From Lacticaseibacillus zeae DSM 20178 = KCTC 3804 (GTDB lineage Bacteria > Bacillota > Bacilli > Lactobacillales > Lactobacillaceae): 64,000 nucleotides of DNA. A program made the translations under genes and the position numbers. Within the stretch, counting starts at the first letter, position 1. Each line of letters begins with the position of its first letter. The notes beneath the pieces are model-generated. The model made no database searches, had not been told where the DNA came from, and was given only the letters and a program-made list of their open reading frames with translations. The stretch lies in the NCBI RefSeq assembly GCF_000260435.1, contig NZ_BACQ01000062.1, forward strand, positions 1 through 64,000, written 5' to 3'. Shown here piece after piece: positions 17,295 through 25,558 of the stretch.

Positions 17295-17971
17295 GATAAG
17301 CGATCCATTTTCAATGTTACCACTTCCGCATTGAGGGCGTCGACTTCTTCTTGAAGCGCAGTGATGGTCGTGTTGTTGAGGTCATCGACAAACTGGTCAT
17401 AAAGATTTTTATCAGGATGATAAATGTCATAGTCAGCGGTTCGTTTTCGCAGTTCAGTAAACAATTCCGCAGTGGAAAATTGTCCGAGTCCCTTGGCGAC
17501 TTGCTTGGCTTTGACGACTTCACGATTCAGACTGGCGATGAAATGATCGGTTAATTGTTCTTCCGCGACCTGTAAGCTCTGGCGTCGCGCCGGTTTAGCG
17601 ATTGTCAGTGTACCAGGTGTGCTCACTGGAACGGCACTGGCAGCAATGGCCGCCTTGGAGAACGGATGGTAGACGAAGACGCCGATACCGGCTGGGATTT
17701 CAGCAGCGACCACTTGATAAAGCCGCTGTGGTAACACGAAATAATTATAATGGCCGATAAAACTCAAGCGAGCCTGACTGTGGAAGTCCGCTTTCGTGAC
17801 TTTTAGCTCAAAACAGCGCCAAATCGTCTCATTTTCCTGTTTTTGCCGCACCAAGGTGTCCACAATGCCGTAATCATCGGGCATCGTGACTTCTTCAACA
17901 GCAGTGGCACCTTGTTCTTCCCAATAGGCATACAACGTCTTTTCTAGATCACGCGTGAGTTGGGTTTTCAT
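17291..17971 (-). CDS. Predicted PD-(D/E)XK-type protein, MmcB-like
   Basis: Protein of 226 aa. Residues 30-60 show a restriction-endonuclease-like core: D38 in DDYGIVDTLV, then FELKVTK with E55 and K57, followed by ADFHSQARLSFIGHYNYFVLPQ. This spacing resembles MmcB-type DNA-repair proteins and other PD-(D/E)XK nucleases. The C-terminal end is helical, possibly coiled coil (LQEEVDALNAEVVTLKM). ATG 17971 follows GGGAGG by 7 nt and lies inside the last 23 nt of the helicase gene, so the two are coupled. Nuclease activity is inferred from motifs. Confidence 0.6.
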   Translation of the reverse strand: MKTQLTRDLEKTLYAYWEEQGATAVEEVTMPDDYGIVDTLVRQKQENETIWRCFELKVTKADFHSQARLSFIGHYNYFVLPQRLYQVVAAEIPAGIGVFVYHPFSKAAIAASAVPVSTPGTLTIAKPARRQSLQVAEEQLTDHFIASLNREVVKAKQVAKGLGQFSTAELFTELRKRTADYDIYHPDKNLYDQFVDDLNNTTITALQEEVDALNAEVVTLKMDRLS

Positions 17972-20339
17972 GATGCGCCTCCCAAAAGTGAGTGAGTAAC
18001 TGAGCGAGCTGCGCCGGATTGCGACTAACCTGAGCATGTGTCCAGTGGTCCGGAAACAGGCGCGCATAGCGAGGGGTCACAAACCGTTCATCGATGAGCA
18101 AAATAACCCCGACATCCTTAGCGCCACGAATGACCCGGCCACCCGCCTGCAAAACATTGTTAAAGCCAGGCAGTTGATACGCGTAGGCAAATCCCTGGCC
18201 TGCATTTTGATCAAAATAATCCCGCAACTGATCGGTTTCCGCATTGAGTCCCGGTAAGCCGACCGAAACAATGGCGACGCCGATCAGCTGGGCACCGCGC
18301 AGATCAATGCCTTCTGCAAAAATACCGCCAAGAACGGCAAAGCCAATCACTGGTTCATGGCCGGCTTTGAAATGATCAAGAAAAGCTTGGCGATCCGCTT
18401 CGGTCATGGCATTTTCCTGCACACAGGTTTTAAGTGTGGGATTGGCAGCGGTAAACGCGGCATAAGCAATTTTTAAATAAGCATACGACGGGAAGAAGAA
18501 AAGATAATGCCCTTTTTTGGCGCTGACTAAGGTTGTGAGACTCGCAATCAGCTGCGGCAGGTCTTGCTCGCGCCGGCGATACGTGGTGTTGACGCTGGTG
18601 TCGACGATGATAGCCTGATTCTTTGGGTCAAACGGCGACGGTAAGGCGTAGGTCAGACTATTGTCAACGCCGCCGAGTAACTTTTGAAAATAAGGCATCG
18701 GCGATAAGGTGGCAGAAAACAACACGGCACCGCGGCCTTTTTTCAATGATTCATCGACAAAATGTGATGGATCCAGGCACAATTCCTTGACTGTGACAAC
18801 GCCATGATCCTTAGTAATCTCGGTTTTGAACGTCTCATCGTAAAAATCGCCAATGCGTAAATATTGATTCGCCAGGAAGAAAACCGGTAACACGAGATCA
18901 ACGGCGGGCTGCAAGGCGGGCGTTGGCGGTTCGGCTAACCAATCGTGGACCGTTTCCGTGAACTTGGCGAGGACATTGGTAAGGTCATCAAGCGGGGCTT
19001 CTTCAAAGACAGGTGATTGTTTCATTAACCGCTGATCGGCGATGGCTGACAGGGTATTCACGATCCGGGTGATGGCGCGCCGCAGCTTGGTGAGTGCCGC
19101 ACCTTTATAAGGAACGAGCGCCTGCTTGAGATTGGTAAAGTCCTGATCGGTGATGCTGGCAGTATACATGTCCCGTGCCCGACTCACGAGATTATGGGCT
19201 TCATCGACTAAGAAAAACTGACTGTCATCGGCATCGCTAAAGAACCGCTGTAAAAAGACCAATGGATCAAACAAATAATTGTAATCGCAAATAATGACAT
19301 CACAAAACAGGCTGGCGTCTAACGAAAATTCAAATGGATCGACCGTGTGTTTTCGCGCGTAGGCTTCGATGACAGACCGAGTGATTTGGTCCTCGTGTGC
19401 CAGCAGGTCATGCAGTGCCGGTTTTAAGCGGTCGTAATAGCCCAGCATGTAAGGATTTTGACTGGGATCGTCTGGCTCATCGGCAAAAGTGATCGTGTCT
19501 TTGGCCGTCAGCGTGATGCTTTTCGCCTTAAGCCCCGAGCCTGCCATCAACGCCATTGCCTGCTCAGCTACACGCCGGGTACTTTGCTTGGCGGTTAAAT
19601 AGAACGCCCGCTGAATCAAACCGCTGCCCATAGCTTTGACGGTTGGAAAAAGCGTCGAAATCGTTTTGCCGGTACCAGTGGGTGCTTGGACGAAAAGGCG
19701 CGCGCTGCTGTAAATGGCTTTGTAAACGGCGGCGGCGAATTCGTGCTGGCCGGCGCGATATTCGGGAAACGGAAAATCAAGCGCATCAATCGACTCATTG
19801 CGGCGCTTGATGATGTCGCTGCGTAACTTAAGCCAATCGGTGAACTCTGTCAGTAAATCCGTGAAATCATCGGCCAACTCGGCGGCCGTTTTGGTTTCAG
19901 TGAAACGGCTGATAGTGTCAGTACTGGTTTGCACATACACTAAGGTAATGGTCGCGTGATCAAGGTGACGTTGTTGACAAAGTAAGTGACCATAAATGCG
20001 TGCTTGGGCCCAGTAGCGATCTTTGGTATTTTGGGGGCAATCTTCCCATGGCCGGGCGCTGGTTTTGATTTCTTCAACGGTTAATGTCTTGTCGCCATCG
20101 GTCCAGACCCCATCGGCGCGGCCTTCGAGCTGGTAATCTTCATCTTCGACGGTAACCGTGGTTTTCAAATAGACTTCTTTTTCGTAATCCGGCTCACGGT
20201 GAGCCGCCTGCAATTTGCGGTGGATTTGGCTGCCGATGATGGCGGTATTATTTGAATTGCTGGTAATCGGGTTGAGATCGCCGGTACGAACGGTTAATTC
20301 AACAAATTCCCGAATGCCAATACGATTATGCGCCATCAT
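17949..20339 (-). CDS. DinG/XPD-like helicase with N-terminal RecB/Cas4-like nuclease domain
   Basis: Protein of 796 aa. Residues 30-120 carry a PD-(D/E)XK nuclease domain of RecB/Cas4 style: LEGRADGVW (D76), TVEEIKT (E90, K92) and the QxxxY motif Q112-Y116. The helicase core begins near 190: Walker A APTGTGKT (219-226) and a DEAH box (379-382). The C-terminal RecA lobe shows ILFSATLSP-like VLFSATLSPMPY, a GGIFAEGIDLRG motif and QAGGRVIRG. XPD/DinG relatives hold a [4Fe-4S] cluster in four cysteines between Walker A and DEAH; the equivalent region here (281-303, ending NPYMLGYYDR) has none. AGGAGG precedes the start, and repeat E begins 11 bp upstream of it. Roles in DNA repair or phage defence are both open. 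Confidence 0.85.
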   Translation of the reverse strand: MMAHNRIGIREFVELTVRTGDLNPITSNSNNTAIIGSQIHRKLQAAHREPDYEKEVYLKTTVTVEDEDYQLEGRADGVWTDGDKTLTVEEIKTSARPWEDCPQNTKDRYWAQARIYGHLLCQQRHLDHATITLVYVQTSTDTISRFTETKTAAELADDFTDLLTEFTDWLKLRSDIIKRRNESIDALDFPFPEYRAGQHEFAAAVYKAIYSSARLFVQAPTGTGKTISTLFPTVKAMGSGLIQRAFYLTAKQSTRRVAEQAMALMAGSGLKAKSITLTAKDTITFADEPDDPSQNPYMLGYYDRLKPALHDLLAHEDQITRSVIEAYARKHTVDPFEFSLDASLFCDVIICDYNYLFDPLVFLQRFFSDADDSQFFLVDEAHNLVSRARDMYTASITDQDFTNLKQALVPYKGAALTKLRRAITRIVNTLSAIADQRLMKQSPVFEEAPLDDLTNVLAKFTETVHDWLAEPPTPALQPAVDLVLPVFFLANQYLRIGDFYDETFKTEITKDHGVVTVKELCLDPSHFVDESLKKGRGAVLFSATLSPMPYFQKLLGGVDNSLTYALPSPFDPKNQAIIVDTSVNTTYRRREQDLPQLIASLTTLVSAKKGHYLFFFPSYAYLKIAYAAFTAANPTLKTCVQENAMTEADRQAFLDHFKAGHEPVIGFAVLGGIFAEGIDLRGAQLIGVAIVSVGLPGLNAETDQLRDYFDQNAGQGFAYAYQLPGFNNVLQAGGRVIRGAKDVGVILLIDERFVTPRYARLFPDHWTHAQVSRNPAQLAQLLTHFWEAHHENPTHA

Positions 20340-20350
20340 CGGACCTCCTA

Positions 20351-20469
20351 AGCGTGAGCCGGCGCGTTCAGGAGTCGGAGTGTAAGTGGGCCTTGGGCGT
20401 GATGGCCCGGGCTTAGGCCATTGCGACCAAGGTCCTTACACGCAGACTCCTGCGCCGGTGAGCGCGTTA
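20351..20469 (+). repeat. Hairpin repeat, copy E (full)
   Basis: Same orientation as copy A. The left end lies directly beside the helicase Shine-Dalgarno sequence (complement CCTCCT at 20343-20348), so the 5' leader of the helicase mRNA contains the hairpin. The remaining 209 bp up to the next gene hold a smaller CGGCTT/AAGCCG hairpin (about 20632-20657) and no gene. Confidence 0.9.
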
Positions 20470-20678
20470 ATGCCGTACTCAAATACAATTAGCTTTAAGT
20501 ATAGAACATACATTCTGTTTGGGGAAATGGCTAACATAATATTATCAATGAATTCCGGGTGTTCCTTGGTTTTTATTTTAATTAGAGGCATAATAAGGGG
20601 TGTCAAGACATATGACAAATACGGCGGCTTGCAAACACTGTCGATCGGTAAGCCGCGACATCAAATGAGGGACATAAG

Positions 20679-21971
20679 ATGAAGAAGACTAGTTTCTGGC
20701 GTTTGTTAGGTTTTTTGGGTGCGATTTTGGTCTTGTTGACCGCTTGCGGTAAGCAGAGCTCAGCAGCAAAATCGTCGTCATCCAGTGCACCAGTAAAAAT
20801 TACATACTGGCACCGGATGACAGGTTCGTATGACAAGGCATTGAACAAGCTCATCACGAAGTTCAATCAAAGTCAAAAGAAGTACAAAGTGGTCGCAACG
20901 TCACAGGGATCTTACAACGCGCTGCAGCAAAAGATTATGGCTGCGGGCAAATCCAAAACTCTGCCGACGATGGCTCAGTCGCCTTATACCAACATTGGCG
21001 ACTATGTAAAGAACCAATTGTTGTTACCGTTCGACCCTGAAATGTTGAGCGGTTCGGATAAGTTGAGCAGTAGTCAACTTAAGGATATTTACCCGAGCTT
21101 TTTGGCCGCCGGGAAGTATAAAGGTAAATACTACGGTCTGCCATTCTCGGTTTCGACTTCGGTGCTTTTTTATAACAAGCGTCTGATGTCACAATATAAT
21201 ATCAGTATGCCAAAGACATGGGCGGACTTTGCGGCTGATCAGGATAAGTTAAAAGGGACGGACATTAACGCTGTCGAGCTGGATCAAAGCTACGATGTTC
21301 CGTTAGAAGGGATGGCTTACGGTGCAGGTAGTCAACTGATTACACCAAAGCTAAAAGCCAACCTGAATGCACCGAAGACGTTGGCCGCCGTCAATCAGAT
21401 TCTTGATCTGCGCAAGAGCGGCGCATTGAAGACAGCAGGCGAAGATCAGTACTTCAGCGTCCCGTTCGCAAATGGTAAAGCCGTCTTTGGAATTGGCTCA
21501 TCAGCCACCGTTCCGGTCTTATTACAACAGGCGCCCAAGGATCTTGAATGGGGAACGGCTGTGATTCCTGAATATGAAGGCAAGCGCAGCAATCCATTAA
21601 ACGGAAACTACAATGTCTTGTTCAAAGGTGCATCCAAGGCGCAACAAGCCGGCGCATGGGCATTCCAGAAATTCTTGTTGAAGTCGGAAAATGCTTCACA
21701 GTGGGCGATGGATTCCGGTTATGTACCAGTTACCAAGAGTGCATCTAACAGTACGACCTTTAAGAATTACCTGAAGAAACACGAGCAATACAAAGCAGCG
21801 GTTTCTGCCGTGCCGCAAAGCTTTGCATCAACCGTCTTTGCTGGCTACACAGATTACCGCAACGACCTTATGAGCACAGTTGACAGTACCTTGACGAAAA
21901 ACGTCAGTGGCGAAACCGCGTTTGATCAGTTGCAGAAGCAGACTGAGAAGATTTTAAAAGAAAATCAGTAA
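20679..21971 (+). CDS. Extracellular sugar-binding lipoprotein of an ABC transporter (UgpB-like), orphan
   Basis: Solute-binding protein of 430 aa, family 1 (MalE/UgpB type). The lipoprotein signal has lipobox LTAC at C23. A Ser/Ala linker precedes ITYWHRMTGSYDKALNKLITKFNQSQ, the usual first strand and helix. Features recalling glycerol-3-phosphate binding proteins include GLPFSVSTSVLFYNKRL and the C-terminal YVPVTKSA. No permease or ATPase gene is adjacent, so it must share a transporter encoded elsewhere. GAGGG precedes the ATG. The substrate is unknown. Confidence 0.85.
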   Translation: MKKTSFWRLLGFLGAILVLLTACGKQSSAAKSSSSSAPVKITYWHRMTGSYDKALNKLITKFNQSQKKYKVVATSQGSYNALQQKIMAAGKSKTLPTMAQSPYTNIGDYVKNQLLLPFDPEMLSGSDKLSSSQLKDIYPSFLAAGKYKGKYYGLPFSVSTSVLFYNKRLMSQYNISMPKTWADFAADQDKLKGTDINAVELDQSYDVPLEGMAYGAGSQLITPKLKANLNAPKTLAAVNQILDLRKSGALKTAGEDQYFSVPFANGKAVFGIGSSATVPVLLQQAPKDLEWGTAVIPEYEGKRSNPLNGNYNVLFKGASKAQQAGAWAFQKFLLKSENASQWAMDSGYVPVTKSASNSTTFKNYLKKHEQYKAAVSAVPQSFASTVFAGYTDYRNDLMSTVDSTLTKNVSGETAFDQLQKQTEKILKENQ

Positions 21972-22012
21972 TGGTATTCCACTAGGTTAGTGGTACCCTT
22001 CATAGTCTAAAA

Positions 22013-22053
22013 AATGACCGAGCTGCCAGATTTTTTGGCAAGTTCGGTCATTT
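22013..22053. terminator. Terminator after the binding-protein gene
   Basis: ATGACCGA/TTCGGTCAT outer stem with an inner TGCCA/TGGCA stem, followed by TTTGTTTT. A T-rich flank on the other strand is weaker. Confidence 0.75.
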
Positions 22054-22144
22054 GTTTTACAGATTCAAATTTTTGAAGTGGGTAAAGAAACTATTTTATC
22101 AGGCTATGACAAGAAAATCCGGGATCGTCTTTTGGTTTCAATTT

Positions 22145-22336
22145 TTATTTGCGCTCATACGTAAGCACGAACCAGCCGTACGCAAGAAGTATGATGCCGA
22201 GGGTTGCGATTCCTAATGAGTTGATCAATGTATCTATTGTCAGTCCGTCTTTCGAGGTGAACCAAATCAGAGCGCTGACAAACATGATCGCCCAACTGAT
22301 TGAGTAAATCAAAAATGCCTTTTTATGCGATTTCAT
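22145..22336 (-). CDS. Small two-helix membrane protein, unknown
   Basis: 63 aa, with a basic N-terminus (MKSHKK) and two hydrophobic segments (about 8-27 and 40-58) joined by a short polar loop (TSKDGLTIDTL). GGAGG lies 12 nt upstream, longer than ideal. No family recognised. Composition and topology look like a real small membrane protein, but no conservation evidence is available here. Confidence 0.5.
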   Translation of the reverse strand: MKSHKKAFLIYSISWAIMFVSALIWFTSKDGLTIDTLINSLGIATLGIILLAYGWFVLTYERK

Positions 22337-22680
22337 AGCATCTTAAAACCTCCATGCTTAGTAAATGGGTAACATGATATTTGGAAATAATGCCATTGTA
22401 CCGTTAACTGAAACTAATAATCAAATAATGTTATAATTACAAAAAGATCCATCTAATTATTAACTGAGAACTTTATTTATGTGCCAATGTTTATAGCCTT
22501 AAAACATTATAAAATTACTTGACGACCAGGGAATATGAAACTCATTTTGCTGCTTCAATTGGCGAAATACCGTAACTGCGACATATTCAACGCAGACACA
22601 ATTTCCTTATGGCGTTTGCGTCACCCAACCTCAGTGGGCTATGATGGTCGGAGGATTGTTAAGCATTAAAGGAGACCGAT
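22337..22680. other. Intergenic region, little recognised
   Basis: Spacer of 344 bp between divergent genes. A possible -10 TATAAT lies at 22432-22437 on the plus strand with a poor -35. AAAGGAG just before 22681 is the ribosome site of the next gene. No RNA, repeat or further coding frame stands out. Confidence 0.4.
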
Positions 22681-23331
22681 ATGGAAATCAATGTACACAA
22701 GTTTCAGGAAGCAGTTTTAGCAGGCACTTTCGAGCATACAGAAGTGCATCTGACCGCAGCCGCTTTTAAGAAAGACGGCGTTGATGCCGCGATGGCGAAG
22801 GTGTTCGCGGATGTCCGCAACGCCATCGAAAAGAACCAGTTGATTCAGGCTGATTTGGTTATCGACTTTCCTGAGCCGACCACGATCACAGTTGAAACCG
22901 GCGTGATCAACCTGCCTTTTGCAAACGTCAATAAAATTACGAACTTTCTTGAGCCGGATGAAATTGTCCCGGTCCGCGTTTATTTAATCGTGACTTCTCC
23001 ATTCGTCAACGTTTCTGGCTTGCGGATTGACGAAGCAGCAACGGCCGCTGATTATCTGCAGGACTTCGCAACGATCAATGACCAGATGATTGCCTCAGTT
23101 CAGGAAAAACTGGATCACATTCAAACCGAGATGGCTAAACCTAAGGAAATCGCCAAGGAAGTTCCGGCCAATAAACAAAAACCTGCGGCCAAAAAAACAA
23201 CCAGACGGACTGCCACGAAGAAACGTACCACAACGCGGAAAACAACCAAAAAAGCGGCAACTGCAAGCAAAACAGCGGCGAAAACCACCGCTGCTAAAAA
23301 GACAACGACACGAAAAACCGCTAAAAAGTAA
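22681..23331 (+). CDS. Protein with unknown N-terminal domain and histone-H1-like basic tail
   Basis: 216 aa in two clearly different parts. Residues 1-150 form a mixed alpha/beta domain of no family I recognise (EVHLTAAAFKKDG, then VETGVINLPFANVNKITNFLEPDEIVPVRVYLIVTSPF). Residues 150-216 are almost only Lys, Ala, Thr and Arg, with repeated KKTTR/KKAAT/TTRKT units. They recall the tails of histone H1, mycobacterial HupB and phasin-like or AlgP-type proteins. Such tails bind DNA or polyanions. The start follows AAAGGAG. It is a lone gene with its own terminator. Confidence 0.7.
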   Translation: MEINVHKFQEAVLAGTFEHTEVHLTAAAFKKDGVDAAMAKVFADVRNAIEKNQLIQADLVIDFPEPTTITVETGVINLPFANVNKITNFLEPDEIVPVRVYLIVTSPFVNVSGLRIDEAATAADYLQDFATINDQMIASVQEKLDHIQTEMAKPKEIAKEVPANKQKPAAKKTTRRTATKKRTTTRKTTKKAATASKTAAKTTAAKKTTTRKTAKK

Positions 23332-23350
23332 ACGAGAAAATGATGTTACG

Positions 23351-23387
23351 GATAGTCAGCGATACTTAGTTGGATCGCTGGCTATTT
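23351..23387 (+). terminator. Terminator of the basic-tail protein gene
   Basis: GATAGTCAGCGAT pairs with ATCGCTGGCTATT, followed by TTT. Confidence 0.75.
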
Positions 23388-23500
23388 TCATGCACGCAGA
23401 AATGGCATTTCAATTTCCAAAGGCGTAACCAACGATGAGTTAATAATTAATCTGAGGAAAACGTGAGAATGATATGTGAAAAGGGCCGAATGAATTGAAA

Positions 23501-23514
23501 TGAAAACGATTGCA
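23501..23514 (+). promoter_or_regulatory. Candidate cre (CcpA) site before the GH20 gene
   Basis: TGAAAACGATTGCA matches the cre consensus TGWNANCGNTNWCA at all but one position. It lies 70 bp before the gene, which fits catabolite repression of a glycosidase. Confidence 0.55.
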
Positions 23515-23585
23515 TATTATTCTTGAGATGTTGCCGGAATAGGCCAATTTTGTTTCAGACACCAACCATAGGGGAGGTCGAGTTA

Positions 23586-25313
23586 TTGAAAAAGCAGGGG
23601 ATCCACGTCTGGCTCTTGGCACTTGCGGTACTACTGGGTATTGCCGTGGGTTTGAAGCAGCCACCGAAGCAGGTCGCAGCTGCGGATAATCGGTTACAAA
23701 GTGTCTTTTCAATTGATGCCGGGCGGAAGTACTTTTCGGTTGATCAGTTGGAAACGATCATTGATCGGGCACACACGGATGGATACACCGATGTGCAGAT
23801 TCTATTGGGTAATGATGCGTTACGCTTCATGCTGGATGACATGAGCCTGACTGTTGACGGGAAGACGTATACCAATGATGCGGTTAAGCAAGCCGTACTT
23901 GCCGGGAATCAGGCTTACTACAACGATCCGAACGGTAATGCCTTGACGCAAGCTGATATGGACGCGGTTTTAAAGTATGCCGCTGAGCGAGACATCAACA
24001 TTATTCCGGTGATCAATAGCCCCGGACATATGGATGCGATTTTAACGGCAATGACAAAGCTTGGGATCAACAATCCGGCGTTTAATGGCTCCAAACGAAC
24101 AGTTGATTTGAACAACGACACAGCTATTGCGTTTACCAAGGCTTTGTTACAAAAGTACGTTAGCTATTTTAAGGACCGGGTGACGATTTTTAATTTCGGC
24201 AGCGACGAATATGCCAACGATGTCGATACCGGCGGCTGGTCCAAGTTGCAGCAAACCGGCACTTACCGCAAATTTGTGGCGTATGTAAATGGCTTGGCTC
24301 AGATGGCGGAAAATGCCGGGTTGAAGCCTATGGTGTTCAATGATGGGATTTATTACAACGACCGCACGGATTTTGGCACGTTTGACCAGGATCTCATTGT
24401 GTCTTACTGGACGGCAGGGTGGTTTGGCTATGACGTTGCCAAGCCGGAATTCCTGGCGAATAAAGGCTTAAAGATCATGAATACTAACGATGGCTGGTAC
24501 TGGGTGTTAGGGCGTATGAGCGGCAATCTGTATAGTTATGAGACTGCGGTTGCCAGCTTAAAGAGCAAGAAATTTACGGATGTGCCGAGTGCCAGCAGCA
24601 CGGTTCCGATTATCGGCAGTGTTCAGGCAGTTTGGGCCGATAACCCGAGCGCAAAGCTGGATATGCCTGCACTCCTGAAACTGATGGATCAATTTTCCAC
24701 CACGTATACTGCCTACATGCCACGACCGGCGGATTACAGCAAAGTTGATGCTGCGCTTGCCACCGTGCCGCGGCAATTGAGCCAGTACACGGACGCCTCG
24801 TTAGCCAAATTAGAAGCAACACTTAATGCCGTGATTCGCGGTAAAAAAGCCAACGAGCAGGCTACTGTTGATGGCTATGCCCAAGCGATTACCGCTGCCG
24901 TTAAGGGCCTGCAGTTACGTGGCGCTGATTACAGCCAAGTCGATGCCGCGATTGCCACAGCCAAAAAGTTGGACCGGCAGCATTACCAAGACTTTGCTGC
25001 AGTTGATGCTGCGATTGCGGCCGTGAAACGCGGTCTGGACATCACCCAGCAAAGCAAGGTCGACGCGATGGCGACTGCGATTCAGACGGCGATCAAAGGA
25101 CTGGCACTTAAACCGACACCACCAAAAGCGCCAACGCCGACAACACCGGAACCCGCACCAAAACCGACAGCAGCCGCACCGTCAAAAGAGACAAACAAGC
25201 AACCGCCGTTACCAAGTACGGCAGAAGCAACGACACCAGCGTTAATGCTCGCAGGTGCTTCGTTGCTCGCGAGCATGGGCCTGTTATACTGGCGCCGTCG
25301 TGAGACAGATTAG
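23586..25313 (+). CDS. Cell-wall-anchored beta-N-acetylhexosaminidase (GH20)
   Basis: Surface glycosidase of 575 aa. The signal peptide (HVWLLALAVLLGIAVGL) ends near residue 34 at VAAAD. A GH20 catalytic barrel carries the D207-E208 pair in GSDEY, substrate-assisted as usual. Two FIVAR-like helical repeats lie at about 380-505 (DYSKVDAALA, DYSQVDAAIA). A Pro-rich wall-spanning stretch and a sorting signal follow: LPSTA at 542, a hydrophobic helix and RRRETD. LPxTA instead of LPxTG is atypical. The start is TTG 23586, 8 nt after GGGGAGG. It probably releases GlcNAc, GalNAc or lacto-N-biose from host glycans for the PTS loci downstream. It could instead be a lacto-N-biosidase. Confidence 0.87.
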   Translation: MKKQGIHVWLLALAVLLGIAVGLKQPPKQVAAADNRLQSVFSIDAGRKYFSVDQLETIIDRAHTDGYTDVQILLGNDALRFMLDDMSLTVDGKTYTNDAVKQAVLAGNQAYYNDPNGNALTQADMDAVLKYAAERDINIIPVINSPGHMDAILTAMTKLGINNPAFNGSKRTVDLNNDTAIAFTKALLQKYVSYFKDRVTIFNFGSDEYANDVDTGGWSKLQQTGTYRKFVAYVNGLAQMAENAGLKPMVFNDGIYYNDRTDFGTFDQDLIVSYWTAGWFGYDVAKPEFLANKGLKIMNTNDGWYWVLGRMSGNLYSYETAVASLKSKKFTDVPSASSTVPIIGSVQAVWADNPSAKLDMPALLKLMDQFSTTYTAYMPRPADYSKVDAALATVPRQLSQYTDASLAKLEATLNAVIRGKKANEQATVDGYAQAITAAVKGLQLRGADYSQVDAAIATAKKLDRQHYQDFAAVDAAIAAVKRGLDITQQSKVDAMATAIQTAIKGLALKPTPPKAPTPTTPEPAPKPTAAAPSKETNKQPPLPSTAEATTPALMLAGASLLASMGLLYWRRRETD

Positions 25314-25335
25314 TTATTTTTAAACTGACAATAAC

Positions 25336-25367
25336 ACCCGCTGCGCTTAATTGCGTAACGGGTTTTT
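25336..25367 (+). terminator. Terminator of the GH20 gene
   Basis: ACCCGCTGCG pairs with GCGTAACGGGT, followed by TTTT. Confidence 0.75.
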
Positions 25368-25558
25368 GGTTGCCCCAAAACCGGTCAAGTGGCCGGCTAC
25401 GACACGTTCAGCAACGAAAGGAATCAACATGAATGACAGTTTTTGGAATCACGGCGCAATAACAGTGCAAGAATTGCGCTTTCATAAATGCAAAAGCAAG
25501 CGTTTGCAACAGCTGACAGGTGGTCTAGACTTTTTAATTGGAAAGGGGGAACGGCAAT

